Source: HGM11788 sp964654945
GTDB taxonomy: Bacteria > Bacillota > Clostridia > Lachnospirales > CAG-274
Direction of reading: 5' to 3'
Assembly: GCA_964654945.1 (NCBI GenBank)
Contig: CAZZLN010000023.1
Location: forward strand, 1 to 26,295
DNA: 26,295 nucleotides
Shown here piece by piece: positions 7,581-16,730 of the stretch. The position numbers and the translations under genes were made by a program. The notes under the pieces are model-generated. The model saw only the letters and a list, made by a program, of their open reading frames with translations. It searched no databases and was not told the DNA's origin. The first letter of the stretch is position 1, and each line of letters begins with the position of its first letter.

Positions 7581-9233
7581 TTAAATTTTATTTATTTTTT
7601 CAAGAAATCTTATCATTTTACTTCCGGCAGGAACCATTATTAAATCATCTCTGTAAAATCCCTTAACAGCCACCATAGCAATAACATATACAATAAGAGC
7701 AAAAATTATTGCAATAATTGTAGCAAATGTATTATTGGAAACAAGAGCATAAACACCCTTGTAGCCATAAATTGCAGCGACAGCCATAACCACAGCAGAA
7801 ACACCCGGCTTTAAAAGCATACCAACATAATCAGGTTTAACCCCTGTAGTCTTTACCAAAGCTCTGAAATTAAGCAGACTGCAAACCATATAGCACACAG
7901 TTGTGCTTATAACAGCACCTATAACATTAATTTCCGGAACAGCTATTAAAAAATAGTTTACGGGAATTTTAACCAAAGCACCCCAAACAGCATTAAAAGC
8001 AGGAGTTTTGACCTTTCCTATACCTTGAAGAACACCTGTTGAAATCTGGCTTAATGCAAGAAAAATAACACTGAAAGAGCCAACCTGAATAAGTATTCCG
8101 CCATCAGAATATCTCGGAAACAGCATCTTCAATATCTGAACTCCTAAAACGCCAAGACCTGCTGCTGCCGGAATTGAAATCATCATAGTAATTCTTAGAG
8201 CAACATCAATTTTAGACTGCACAAGAGCTTTTTCTTTTTTAACAACACTTGCAGCAATACTTGGCACTACAGCAGTTGCAATTGCAGTTGAAATAGCAAC
8301 CGGCATAGTGGAAAGAGTAACATATTTGCCATTAAGCTGACCATATAATTTAATAGCAGCGGCACCGTCAAACCCTGCGGCAACGAGCCTGTCGTTTACC
8401 ATAAATGTATCCACAAGATTAGTCATTGAAAATATTGCGGTACCGGCAATAATAGGCAAAGCTATTTTTAAAAGATTTTTTGTTATTTTTAAAAATCCGT
8501 CAGTTTTATAACCGCCCTTATCCAAAGAAAATTCAGCATTTCTTGTTTTTCTTGTGGCAAAATAAACACCAACAAGAAGCACAAGTCCTGCCAATGCACC
8601 AATACCTGTGCCTGCAGTACCTCCTGCGGCAGCAAATTCAATACCAAAATCTATTAAAACCCAAGCCAGATAAACACTGAACACAGCATTTAAAATCTGC
8701 TCTATAATCTGGCTTAATGCAGTAGGCACAGTAGTTTGAAGTCCCTGAAAATATCCTCTGAAAACGGCCATTATTCCCACAATAAAAATTGTAGGAGCAA
8801 GTGTATAAATACACCATACACTGTTATACCAAAGATTTAGATTTTCATTAAGAAGCTTAGCCTCTGCCATAGGCATATAGTGAACCTGAAAAATTCTTGC
8901 GCCAACAAGCATCAGCAGTCCGCACAGAAAGCTTAAACCCCCTGCAACAACCATAGATACATTAAATATCTTTTTTGCATTTCTGTATTCCTTAACGGCA
9001 GTTTTTTCTGCTATCATTTTAGAAATAGCAACAGGCAAGCCTGCTGAACTCATTATAAGAAAGAAATTATATATATTGTAACCGGCAGCATAAAAACCAT
9101 TCCCCTCATCACCAATCATATTAGTAAGAGGAAGTCTGTATAAAAATCCTATAAAACGCACAATCAAGCCTGCTGATGCAAGTATTGCAGCCATTTTCAC
9201 AAAGGAGCCGCCATTGTTTTTACTCTTACCCAT
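7581..9233 (-). CDS. murJ: Lipid II flippase, MurJ of the YtgP/SpoVB type (polysaccharide biosynthesis/MOP family)
   Basis: This polytopic membrane protein of 550 residues has roughly 14 hydrophobic segments spread over its whole length, as expected for the MOP exporter superfamily. The N-terminus (ILASAGLIVRFIGFLYRLPLTNMIG, about residues 17-41, GNGFYAAGYNIYNFFL and GLPVAISKMIAE) is typical of the Firmicutes YtgP/SpoVB branch, which flips lipid-linked peptidoglycan precursors across the membrane. A basic tail (AGSKMIRFLEKINKI) ends the protein. AAAGG lies 9 bases before the ATG, and the gene follows typA by 25 bases in the same operon. A sporulation-specific SpoVB paralogue, or a flippase for another polysaccharide, is possible; sequence alone does not separate them. 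Confidence 0.82.
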   Translation of the reverse strand: MGKSKNNGGSFVKMAAILASAGLIVRFIGFLYRLPLTNMIGDEGNGFYAAGYNIYNFFLIMSSAGLPVAISKMIAEKTAVKEYRNAKKIFNVSMVVAGGLSFLCGLLMLVGARIFQVHYMPMAEAKLLNENLNLWYNSVWCIYTLAPTIFIVGIMAVFRGYFQGLQTTVPTALSQIIEQILNAVFSVYLAWVLIDFGIEFAAAGGTAGTGIGALAGLVLLVGVYFATRKTRNAEFSLDKGGYKTDGFLKITKNLLKIALPIIAGTAIFSMTNLVDTFMVNDRLVAAGFDGAAAIKLYGQLNGKYVTLSTMPVAISTAIATAVVPSIAASVVKKEKALVQSKIDVALRITMMISIPAAAGLGVLGVQILKMLFPRYSDGGILIQVGSFSVIFLALSQISTGVLQGIGKVKTPAFNAVWGALVKIPVNYFLIAVPEINVIGAVISTTVCYMVCSLLNFRALVKTTGVKPDYVGMLLKPGVSAVVMAVAAIYGYKGVYALVSNNTFATIIAIIFALIVYVIAMVAVKGFYRDDLIMVPAGSKMIRFLEKINKI

Positions 9234-9258
9234 AAAATCTTACCTTTCACTCATTCGG

Positions 9259-11088
9259 TTAGCAACGTGCAGCCTTTCTTCTTGCAACAGGGTCAAGAAG
9301 CTTCTTTCTGATTCTAAGACTTTCGGGAGTAATTTCAACAAGCTCATCATCAGAAATAAAATCAATACACTGTTCAAGACTCATAACAATATGAGGAGTA
9401 AGCTTTAAAGCATCATCAGAGCCTGAAGCTCTTGTGTTGGTAAGCTGTTTTTTCTTACATACATTAACTTCCATATCACCTGTTCTTGAATTGCGTCCTA
9501 CAACCATACCTGAATAAACCTTAGTGCCTGCACCTATAAACAAATCTCCTCTGTCCTGTGCATTAAAAAGACCATAGCTTACTGCTTCACCTGTTTCAAA
9601 AGCAATAAGAGAGCCTTGACTTCTTGACTGAATATCGCCTTTATAAGGCTCATAGCCATTAAACACAGTATTTAAAATACCGTTGCCCCTTGTATCAGTC
9701 AAAAATTCATTTCTGTAGCCAATAAGACCTCTTGCAGGTATATTAAATTCAATTCTTGTATATCCGCTCTGTCCCGGCTGCATATTTACCATTTCGCCCT
9801 TACGGATACCAAGCTTTTCAATAACAGTGCCAACATATTCTTCAGGCACATCAATAGTAGCCATTTCCATAGGCTCATATCTCTTGCCCTCAATAGTTTT
9901 ATATAATACCTGCGGTCTTGAAACTTGAAATTCATATCCCTCTCTCCTCATTGTTTCAATAAGAATTGAAAGATGAAGCTCGCCTCTGCCGCTAACCTTA
10001 AATGCTTCTGCCCTGTCAGTATCTTCAACCCTCAAGCTTACGTCAGTATTAAGCTCCTTCATAAGCCTGTCACGAAGATGTCTGCTTGTCACAAACTTGC
10101 CCTCCTGACCTGCAAAGGGAGAATCATTAACACTAAAAGTCATAGAAAGTGTAGGCTCACTGATTTTGTTTACCTCTAAAGGTTCGGGATTGTTTACGCC
10201 TGTAATTGTATCACCAATGTGTATTTCAGGCATACCGCTTACAGCAACAATAGCACCAACAGTACTTTCTTTAACCTCAATTCTTTCAAGACCCTCAAAT
10301 TCATATAATTTAGTAACTCTTGTTTTAATATTTTTTTCAGGTTCGTGATAATTTACAATACAAATCTCATCATTAACCTTAACAGTGCCGTTTTCTATTT
10401 TGCCAATACCGATTTTACCGACATATTCGTTATAATCAATAGTCGTTACAAGCATCTGTAAATCTGCATCAGGGTCACCCTCGGGAGCAGGTATATGTTC
10501 AACTATAGTATCAAATAAAGGACGCATATCAGTTGCATTAAGTGCCTCCTCGGGAGTAAGGGCAGCCTTTCCCATTTTAGCAGAAGCATATACAAAAGGA
10601 GAATCAAGCTGCTCATCAGTTGCGTCAAGCTCCATAAAAAGCTCAAGAATTTCATCCACAACTTCATCAGGTCTTGCCTCAGGTCTGTCAATTTTATTTA
10701 CACAAACAACAACAGGCAGCTCTAAAGCAAGAGCATTCTTTAACACAAACTTAGTCTGGGGCATAGCACCTTCATAAGCATCTACAACAAGCACAACACC
10801 ATTTACCATTTTAAGCACACGTTCAACCTCACCGCCAAAGTCAGCATGACCCGGTGTGTCAACAATATTAATTTTTGTATGCTCATAGTATACGGAAGTA
10901 TTTTTAGAAAGAATAGTTATACCTCTTTCTCTTTCAATATCACCGCTGTCCATTACTCTTTCTCTTACAACCTGATTTGTTCTGAATGTGCCGCTTTGCT
11001 TTAAAAGCTCATCAACCAAAGTGGTCTTGCCATGGTCAACGTGAGCAATAATTGCAATATTTCTTATGTCATCTCTTGACTGTTTCAT
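9259..11088 (-). CDS. typA: Translational GTPase TypA/BipA
   Basis: TypA is a ribosome-associated GTPase of the EF-G family, linked to 50S assembly and stress or cold adaptation. Motifs are G1 AHVDHGKTT (15-23), the switch-region RERGITI, G3 DTPGH (77-81) and G4 NKID (131-134), then the domain II and III beta barrels and the TypA-specific C-terminal region (GEAVSYGLFNAQDRGDLFIGAGTKVY, split here over about residues 505-530). Its 609 residues are full length. The start codon has only a modest ribosome binding site (GAGTGAAAG). The gene is first in a two-gene operon with murJ and has its own promoter. Confidence 0.97.
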   Translation of the reverse strand: MKQSRDDIRNIAIIAHVDHGKTTLVDELLKQSGTFRTNQVVRERVMDSGDIERERGITILSKNTSVYYEHTKINIVDTPGHADFGGEVERVLKMVNGVVLVVDAYEGAMPQTKFVLKNALALELPVVVCVNKIDRPEARPDEVVDEILELFMELDATDEQLDSPFVYASAKMGKAALTPEEALNATDMRPLFDTIVEHIPAPEGDPDADLQMLVTTIDYNEYVGKIGIGKIENGTVKVNDEICIVNYHEPEKNIKTRVTKLYEFEGLERIEVKESTVGAIVAVSGMPEIHIGDTITGVNNPEPLEVNKISEPTLSMTFSVNDSPFAGQEGKFVTSRHLRDRLMKELNTDVSLRVEDTDRAEAFKVSGRGELHLSILIETMRREGYEFQVSRPQVLYKTIEGKRYEPMEMATIDVPEEYVGTVIEKLGIRKGEMVNMQPGQSGYTRIEFNIPARGLIGYRNEFLTDTRGNGILNTVFNGYEPYKGDIQSRSQGSLIAFETGEAVSYGLFNAQDRGDLFIGAGTKVYSGMVVGRNSRTGDMEVNVCKKKQLTNTRASGSDDALKLTPHIVMSLEQCIDFISDDELVEITPESLRIRKKLLDPVARRKAARC

Positions 11089-11181
11089 AAAACTTTCACT
11101 CTCTTTTTCTATAAAAATTTATAAGAATATAGGATTATAATTTAAAAATCCATAAATAACAACATTTCCGCATTGTATTTT

Positions 11182-11210
11182 ATTTTATCATAAACGGCTT
11201 ACTTAATCAA
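11182..11210 (-). promoter_or_regulatory. Extended -10 promoter of typA-murJ
   Basis: On the minus strand, -35 TTGATT (11205-11210), a 17-base spacer and extended -10 TGATAAAAT (hexamer at 11182-11187) precede typA, leaving an AT-rich leader of about 85 bases. The rest of 11089-11286 shows no convincing terminator for the M20 gene that ends just upstream. Confidence 0.6.
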
Positions 11211-11286
11211 GAATATATATTGCTAATTTTTTATAATTATAAAAGGACTGTATAGGCGAATTTTACAAAATAAACCGATTAAGGAT

Positions 11287-12477
11287 TTAATCATTTCTAT
11301 GTTTGTTTAACCAATTTACAGCACATATTGTCAATATTGAACTTCCCAGTGACAATATATCCTCATTAAACACAACACCCTGATTGTGCATAGGTTTTCC
11401 ATATGCTTTATTTTCCTGACTTGTGCCGGCACCTAACAATAAATAGGCAATAGGCACCTTATAGCTGAAGGAAGCAAAGTCCTCACTGCCCATACCTCCC
11501 TGCTGCAATATAATAACCTGCTGAGGGTCAATAAATTCCTTAATATAATCACTAAACTCATAAACCATATCATCGTTGTTTATCAACGGAGGTGCGGCGG
11601 CTGTTTCTGTCACTGATGCCTTTCCTCTGAATGATTTGGCACACATATCTGATATTTCTTTAATTCTTTCAAAAATTCTATCCCCTGTTTCTTTATTTTT
11701 ATAGCGTATTGTTCCTTCTAAAATGACTTTTTCAGGAATAATATTTGGAGTTTCCCCGCCTGTAAATTTACCAATAGTTAATACACATGGGTCTTGTGCT
11801 GCCACTTCTCCGGATATAATTTCCTGTAATGACAGATAAATGTGTGCCGCAATATTTATTGGGTCAACACCGTTTTCCGGCATTGCCCCATGACAACCCA
11901 CACCCCTTACTTCAATTCGAAACAAAGTACAGCCTGCCATAAAATGACCAAGTCCGCACAGCACCATATTGCTGGGTGTGCCGGAGTTTATATGGAGAGC
12001 CATAGCCGCATCTGTTTTAGGGTTTTCCAGTATACCCTCCTTAATCACAGACTTTGCACCGGTAAAGCCTTCTTCATCTTCTTGGAATAATAATTTAACT
12101 GTTCCATAAATACGTTTTTGATACATTTTAAGCAATTTTGCAGCACCCAACAGCATAGCTGTGTGCATATCATGACCACAGCCATGCATATTTCCGTTTA
12201 CACTTTTAAATTCCAAATCAGTTTCTTCCTTAACAGCTAATCCGTCCATATCTGCTCTAAGAAGTATTGTTTTGCCGGAATATTCACCGTTTATTAATGT
12301 CACAATTGAGCTGTTGGCAATGTCTTTAGGTTCATATCCATACTCAATCAGTTTCTTTTTTACAAAGTCTTTGGTATATTTCAGCTGTGTTCCAACCTCA
12401 GCATTTTGATGTATTTCTCTTCTGATTTTTACTAACTCAGACTGTAATAATTTTGCCTGTTCATAAATTTCAGACAT
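11287..12477 (-). CDS. M20 family amidohydrolase / metallopeptidase (IAA-amino-acid or hippurate hydrolase-like)
   Basis: This dinuclear-metal amidohydrolase of the M20D type cleaves N-acyl amino acids or related amides; the true substrate is unknown. In 396 residues one sees RADMDGL (74-80), the metal-binding HGCGHDMHTA (98-107, C100 and H102 ligands), EDEEG with the catalytic and ligand glutamates (133-137), MALHI (159-163), the dimerisation domain around RGVGCHGAMPENGVDP, and the C-terminal GGMGSEDFA and KPMHNQG motifs. The upstream GTG at 12486 is rejected as a start because AGAGGTG lies at correct spacing before the ATG at 12477. No signal peptide is seen, so it is cytoplasmic. It is monocistronic with a very strong promoter. 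Confidence 0.9.
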   Translation of the reverse strand: MSEIYEQAKLLQSELVKIRREIHQNAEVGTQLKYTKDFVKKKLIEYGYEPKDIANSSIVTLINGEYSGKTILLRADMDGLAVKEETDLEFKSVNGNMHGCGHDMHTAMLLGAAKLLKMYQKRIYGTVKLLFQEDEEGFTGAKSVIKEGILENPKTDAAMALHINSGTPSNMVLCGLGHFMAGCTLFRIEVRGVGCHGAMPENGVDPINIAAHIYLSLQEIISGEVAAQDPCVLTIGKFTGGETPNIIPEKVILEGTIRYKNKETGDRIFERIKEISDMCAKSFRGKASVTETAAAPPLINNDDMVYEFSDYIKEFIDPQQVIILQQGGMGSEDFASFSYKVPIAYLLLGAGTSQENKAYGKPMHNQGVVFNEDILSLGSSILTICAVNWLNKHRND

Positions 12478-12514
12478 TAAAAACACCTCTTTCTACTTGA
12501 TTTCCATTACTGTT

Positions 12515-12543
12515 ATTATATCAATAAATACGGTAAATATCAA
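12515..12543 (-). promoter_or_regulatory. Near-consensus extended -10 promoter of the M20 hydrolase gene
   Basis: On the minus strand, -35 TTGATA (12538-12543), exactly 17 bases of spacer and extended -10 TGATATAAT (TATAAT at 12515-12520) lie about 35 bases before the start codon. Identical 11-base inverted sequences flank it: 12550-12560 upstream, and 12480-12490, which contains the gene's ribosome binding site. Confidence 0.8.
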
Positions 12544-12607
12544 GCTTTCAGAGGTGTTTTAACGTATCAGGGTTATTTTAATTAAGCCAAGTTTAAAATT
12601 ACTGTTT

Positions 12608-12651
12608 AACGCAAAAAGGTGCACCCAATACTTTGACTTTGACCGCACCTT
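12608..12651 (-). terminator. Terminator after ptsI (end of fru-pts operon)
   Basis: Stem AAGGTGC (12616-12622) / GCACCTT (12645-12651) encloses a 22-base loop. On the minus strand it ends in TTTTTGCGTTAAA. A weaker hairpin (CGGC/GCCG) lies nearer the ptsI stop, at about 12676-12696. The stretch between ptsI and the M20 promoter holds nothing else recognisable. Confidence 0.65.
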
Positions 12652-12731
12652 CTTATTATAAATTATTTTATATACCGTCGGCAATACAACAGCCGGATAA
12701 TTTGCTGTTCTGCCTCTTAAAGTAATTTTTA

Positions 12732-14360
12732 TTATTTGCTCAAATCCAGATTTCTTATTTTATTCCTGAGCGGCAGCACATATGACGGTGAAACGGAAAG
12801 CTCGTCAACACCCATTTTCAAAAACCGTTCTGTAAGCTCTAAATCTGCTCCGAGCTCGCCGCATATTCCGACCCATATATTTTCCTTATGGGCATTTTTG
12901 CATATTATTTCAATCATTCTTAACACTGCTTCGTGGTGAGGATTGAAAAAGGCGTCAAGCTTTGGATTTTGACGGTCAACAGCCATTGTATACTGCGAAA
13001 GGTCATTGGTTCCTATGCTGAAAAAGTCAACCTCTTTTGCGAGCATATCGCTTATCATAACAGCTGCGGGAGTTTCAATCATAATTCCTTCCTCTATATT
13101 GTTATAAGGAATGGATTTTTCATCAAGCTCTTTTCTCACCTCAGCGGAAATTTCCTTAATTTTTTTAACCTCTTCAAGGGAAGTAATCATAGGATACATA
13201 ATGGCAAGTTTTCCGTAATTTGATGCTCTGTAAATTGCATGGAGCTGTGTTTTAAAAATTTCGGGTCTTGTAAGGCAAATTCTTATTGCTCTTAAACCCA
13301 TTGCGGGGTTTTCCTCCTTATCAAGATTAAAATAATCCGCCTGCTTATCCGCACCAATATCCAGTGTTCTTATTATAACACGTTTCCCTGCCATTGTTTC
13401 CGCTACTTTTTTATAAATTTGGAACTGTTGGTTTTCCGTAGGGTATGTGTTACTCTCCAAATATATAAATTCACTTCTGAAAAGACCTATGCCTCCTGCA
13501 TCATTTTTAAGCACATAGGCTAAATCCTTTACATTCCCTATATTGGCATAAACCAAAACAGACTTCCCGTCCTTTGTTATATTTTCCTTGCCTTTAAGCT
13601 CCTGAAGAAGCCTTTGCTTTTCAATTTCTTCATTTTTACGCTGCTGCATTTTGGCAAGAGTTTCTTTGTCCGGATCTACATAAACCTTGCCGTTAAAGCC
13701 GTCCACAACAGCCGTTTTACCCTCAAGCTCCTGAGAAAGCTCAATATTTACGCCTATAAGGGCAGGAATGTTCATTGTGCGTGCAAGAATTGCCGTATGA
13801 GAATTTGTTGAGCCGTGAACGGTTACAAATGAAAGCACAAGGTTTTTATCAAGCTGCACCGTTTCGCTGGGAGCAAGGTCATCTGCAAGTATTATAACAG
13901 GCTCGTCTGATATTTTATTTTCACTATATGTGTTTGTAAGAACTTTTATAATTCGTTCGGAAATATCCTTAACGTCTGCTGCACGTTCTTTCATATAAGC
14001 GTCGTCCATTGACGAAAACATTGCGGCAAAATTATCAGAGGTTACACCAACCGCATATTCCGCATTTACGCCCTGTTCCCTTATTATATTTTTAACGGAA
14101 TATATATAGTCCTCGTCATCAAGCATCATTTGATGAATTTCAAATATAGCGGCATTTGCTTCCCCAACTTCCTTCACTGCCTTGTCATATAATTTTGCAA
14201 GTTGATTTTGTGCTTCTGCTTTGGCTGCTTCAAAGCGTTCTGTTTCTTCATCGCTGTTGTCAATTTTACGCCTTACAATTTGCTGTTTGCTTTTTGACAT
14301 AAGATGTATTTTGCCGACAGCAATGCCGCCATATACACTTTTTCCGTTATATTCAATCAT
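12732..14360 (-). CDS. ptsI: Phosphoenolpyruvate-protein phosphotransferase (PTS Enzyme I)
   Basis: Enzyme I starts the PTS phosphorelay by autophosphorylation from PEP and passes the phosphate to HPr. The 542-residue protein has the N-terminal HPr-binding and phosphohistidine domain with active His188 in HGSTNSHTAILART (182-195), and the C-terminal PEP-binding TIM barrel with GIGLFRSEF (290-298), RTLDIGADK (331-339), EGIMIETPAA (424-433), SIGTNDLSQY (448-457) and the catalytic Cys500 in GICGELGAD. The start ATG follows AAAGGAAG. It is the last gene of the fru operon, 83 bases after ptsH, and that gap carries a strong hairpin. Confidence 0.97.
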   Translation of the reverse strand: MIEYNGKSVYGGIAVGKIHLMSKSKQQIVRRKIDNSDEETERFEAAKAEAQNQLAKLYDKAVKEVGEANAAIFEIHQMMLDDEDYIYSVKNIIREQGVNAEYAVGVTSDNFAAMFSSMDDAYMKERAADVKDISERIIKVLTNTYSENKISDEPVIILADDLAPSETVQLDKNLVLSFVTVHGSTNSHTAILARTMNIPALIGVNIELSQELEGKTAVVDGFNGKVYVDPDKETLAKMQQRKNEEIEKQRLLQELKGKENITKDGKSVLVYANIGNVKDLAYVLKNDAGGIGLFRSEFIYLESNTYPTENQQFQIYKKVAETMAGKRVIIRTLDIGADKQADYFNLDKEENPAMGLRAIRICLTRPEIFKTQLHAIYRASNYGKLAIMYPMITSLEEVKKIKEISAEVRKELDEKSIPYNNIEEGIMIETPAAVMISDMLAKEVDFFSIGTNDLSQYTMAVDRQNPKLDAFFNPHHEAVLRMIEIICKNAHKENIWVGICGELGADLELTERFLKMGVDELSVSPSYVLPLRNKIRNLDLSK

Positions 14361-14392
14361 TTGACATCTTCCTTTCTTAAAAATATTTAATT

Positions 14393-14425
14393 GCCTGCCC
14401 TGACAATAAAATCATCAGGGCAGGC
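14393..14425 (-). terminator. Strong ptsH-ptsI intercistronic hairpin (partial terminator or RNA-processing stem)
   Basis: A perfect 11-bp stem, GCCTGCCCTGA (14393-14403) / TCAGGGCAGGC (14415-14425), with an 11-base loop lies in the 83-base gap between ptsH and ptsI. On the minus strand it is followed by AATTAAATATTTTT, only weakly U-rich. The placement suggests attenuation of ptsI or 3'-end protection of the ptsH message. Confidence 0.7.
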
Positions 14426-14443
14426 TTAGCTTATTGCGGGGAA

Positions 14444-14701
14444 TTATAGGTTGTTTTTAAGAAATGCTTCAAGCTCTGTCGCAGCAATGTCCTCGTCACA
14501 GCCCTGAATTGTTACGGTGATTTCCTGTCCCTGCTTGACAGCAAGACCCATAACACCGAAAATCTTCTTTGCGCTGACTGTTTTTCCGTCCTTTGTCAAA
14601 TTCACATCTGAACTGAATTTTGAAGCCGCCTTTACAAACTCTCCCGCAGGTCTTGCGTGAATACCGGCAGGGTCGGTCACTACATACTTAAATTCTTTCA
14701 T
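14444..14701 (-). CDS. ptsH: HPr-like phosphocarrier protein (His15 present, Lys at position 46)
   Basis: HPr carries phosphate from Enzyme I (His) to the IIA domain of FruA. It has 85 residues, normal for HPr. The active site GIHARPAG places the phosphorylatable histidine at residue 15, with the Arg17 and Pro18 context intact. The regulatory region reads GKTVSAKKIFGVMGL (39-53), and by direct alignment with Bacillus HPr (GKTVNLKSIMGVMSL) position 46 is Lys, not Ser. The site used by HPr kinase for CcpA-mediated catabolite repression is therefore missing. AGGAGG lies 8 bases before the ATG. Located between fruA and ptsI, it is probably an HPr dedicated to this operon. Confidence 0.95.
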   Translation of the reverse strand: MKEFKYVVTDPAGIHARPAGEFVKAASKFSSDVNLTKDGKTVSAKKIFGVMGLAVKQGQEITVTIQGCDEDIAATELEAFLKNNL

Positions 14702-14727
14702 TGCTATATCCTCCTTAAAAATATTTA

Positions 14728-16710
14728 TTATTCATTTACAGGCTTTTTTAAAAGCGCAAGCATAAACATTGTTACAACTGAACCAACTGCAAGTGAAACA
14801 AGATACATAGGCCAGTTACCGACTACAGCAAATACAAATATACCTCCATGGGGAGCCATAAGTGTACAGTTAAAAAACATTGAAAGCGCACCGGCTGCTG
14901 CCGCACCTAAAGCTGTTGCAGGAATTACTCTTGCAGGGTCTGCCGCCGCAAACGGAATAGCACCTTCTGTTATAAAGCATAATCCCATAATATAATTTGT
15001 CAGACCCGAATTTCTTTCAGCCTTGTTAAATCTGTTCTTGAAAAATGTTGTCGCAAGAGCTATTCCGATAGGCGGAACCATACCGCCAATCATAACCGCC
15101 GCCATAATATCATAATTGCCGTTTGCAATAGCCATAGTGCCGAATACATATGCGGCTTTGTTTATAGGGCCGCCCATATCAATAGCCATCATAGCACCGA
15201 GAACAATTCCGAGAATGATTTTCGAACTGCTGCCCATAGTATTAAGAAAATTCGCAAGTGCTGTGTTTACAATTCCGATAAGCGGATTAAATATTAAAAG
15301 CATAAGCGTACCCATAATAAATATACCGATAACGGGATATAGAAGCGTCGGCTTTATACCGTCCATACTTTGCGGCAGCCTTGAGAATATTTTTTTGAGC
15401 AAAAGCACTATATATCCTGCGACAAAGCCTGCGACAAGGGCACCGAGAAAGCCTGATACAGTATTACCCGAAGCACCGAATACGGTATTTTGAATAAAGC
15501 CGTTAAGTCCCCCGTAGCTTAAGCTCTGTCCGCCGGCATCGAGCCATTCGAAAACAGCATTTCCGTTAGCTGCAAACATTCCGCCGACAAATCCAACCGC
15601 AAGTCCCGGACGGTCGGCAATACTGTATGCAATATATCCGGCAAGAACAGGGAGCATAAGTCCGAACGCAATTTCTCCTATTGTTTTGAAAAATGCCGCA
15701 ATTGGAATGTTTTTACCGAAGTTTGCAGGATTTATACTGAAATCGTCAAGTAAAAATGCAATGGCTATAAGTATACCGCCTCCGATAACGAAGGGCAGCA
15801 TATGAGATACACCGCTCATTAGGTGCTTATAGAGTTGATGCCCGATTCCTTCTTTTCCGTCATTTTGTATTTGGGTATCTTCATTACCTTTTTCACTGTA
15901 TATATTTGCATCTCCTGCCATCGCTTTTTTTACAAGTGCATCAGCCTTGCTTATTCCGTCCGATACCTGAACTTTGATTAACTTTTTACCTGCAAATCTA
16001 TCCATAGGAACATTTACATCACAAGCTACAATTACACAATCCGCATTTTTAATTTCGTCAGGGGTAAGAACATTTTTAGCACCGCCGCTGCCGCGGGTTT
16101 CAACCTTTATGGAACAGTTGTTTGCAACTGCTGCCTTTTCCAGCGCTTCGGCTGCCATATATGTGTGCGCTATACCTGTTGGACAGGCTGTAACCGCAAT
16201 TATATTGCATTTTGCGTCAGATACTTCCGCACCGTATTCGTCAATACCCTTGCTTTCCTCATCTGCATCATCAATAATTTTCAAAAATTCGTCAACTGAT
16301 TTTGCCGATTTAAGTTTATTTGAAAAATCTTCGTCCATCATCATAACAGACAATTTGCCCAGAACATCAAGATGAACATTTTCTTTTGTATCAGGAGCTG
16401 CAATTAAAAATATGAGAAAAACAGGTTCTCCGTCAAGAGAGTCAAAATCCACTCCATCTCTGACAACCATTGCAGCAAGACCGGGTTTTAAAACAGCATC
16501 GCATTTTGCGTGAGGAATAGCTATTCCCTCGCCGATACCTGTTGAGCCCTCAGTTTCTCTTGCGAATACTTTCTTTCTGTATTCTTCCTTGTCGTTGATT
16601 TTTCCGCTTTTAAACATCAAATCAACCATTTTGTTGATTGCATCATCTTTGGATACAGCCGAGCCGTTTACTTCTACCGAACAGCGGTCAAGCAAATCTG
16701 TAATTTTCAT
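14728..16710 (-). CDS. fruA: PTS fructose transporter, fused IIA-IIB-IIC
   Basis: This permease imports fructose and phosphorylates it to fructose 1-phosphate. Its 660 residues hold three domains. IIA (about 1-150) has phosphorylation site His67 in GIAIPHAKCD. IIB (about 168-265) has phosphocysteine C176 in AVTACPTGIAHTYMAAEAL. The membrane IIC domain (about 291-655) starts at YKHLMSGVSHMLPFVIGGG and contains about eight to ten hydrophobic segments. The A-B-C order and length match FruA of Bacillus. AGGAGG is 7 bases before the ATG, and the gene starts 20 bases after fruK. The pairing with 1-phosphofructokinase supports fructose as substrate. Confidence 0.95.
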   Translation of the reverse strand: MKITDLLDRCSVEVNGSAVSKDDAINKMVDLMFKSGKINDKEEYRKKVFARETEGSTGIGEGIAIPHAKCDAVLKPGLAAMVVRDGVDFDSLDGEPVFLIFLIAAPDTKENVHLDVLGKLSVMMMDEDFSNKLKSAKSVDEFLKIIDDADEESKGIDEYGAEVSDAKCNIIAVTACPTGIAHTYMAAEALEKAAVANNCSIKVETRGSGGAKNVLTPDEIKNADCVIVACDVNVPMDRFAGKKLIKVQVSDGISKADALVKKAMAGDANIYSEKGNEDTQIQNDGKEGIGHQLYKHLMSGVSHMLPFVIGGGILIAIAFLLDDFSINPANFGKNIPIAAFFKTIGEIAFGLMLPVLAGYIAYSIADRPGLAVGFVGGMFAANGNAVFEWLDAGGQSLSYGGLNGFIQNTVFGASGNTVSGFLGALVAGFVAGYIVLLLKKIFSRLPQSMDGIKPTLLYPVIGIFIMGTLMLLIFNPLIGIVNTALANFLNTMGSSSKIILGIVLGAMMAIDMGGPINKAAYVFGTMAIANGNYDIMAAVMIGGMVPPIGIALATTFFKNRFNKAERNSGLTNYIMGLCFITEGAIPFAAADPARVIPATALGAAAAGALSMFFNCTLMAPHGGIFVFAVVGNWPMYLVSLAVGSVVTMFMLALLKKPVNE

Positions 16711-16730
16711 AAAATATCCTCCTTTAATTT

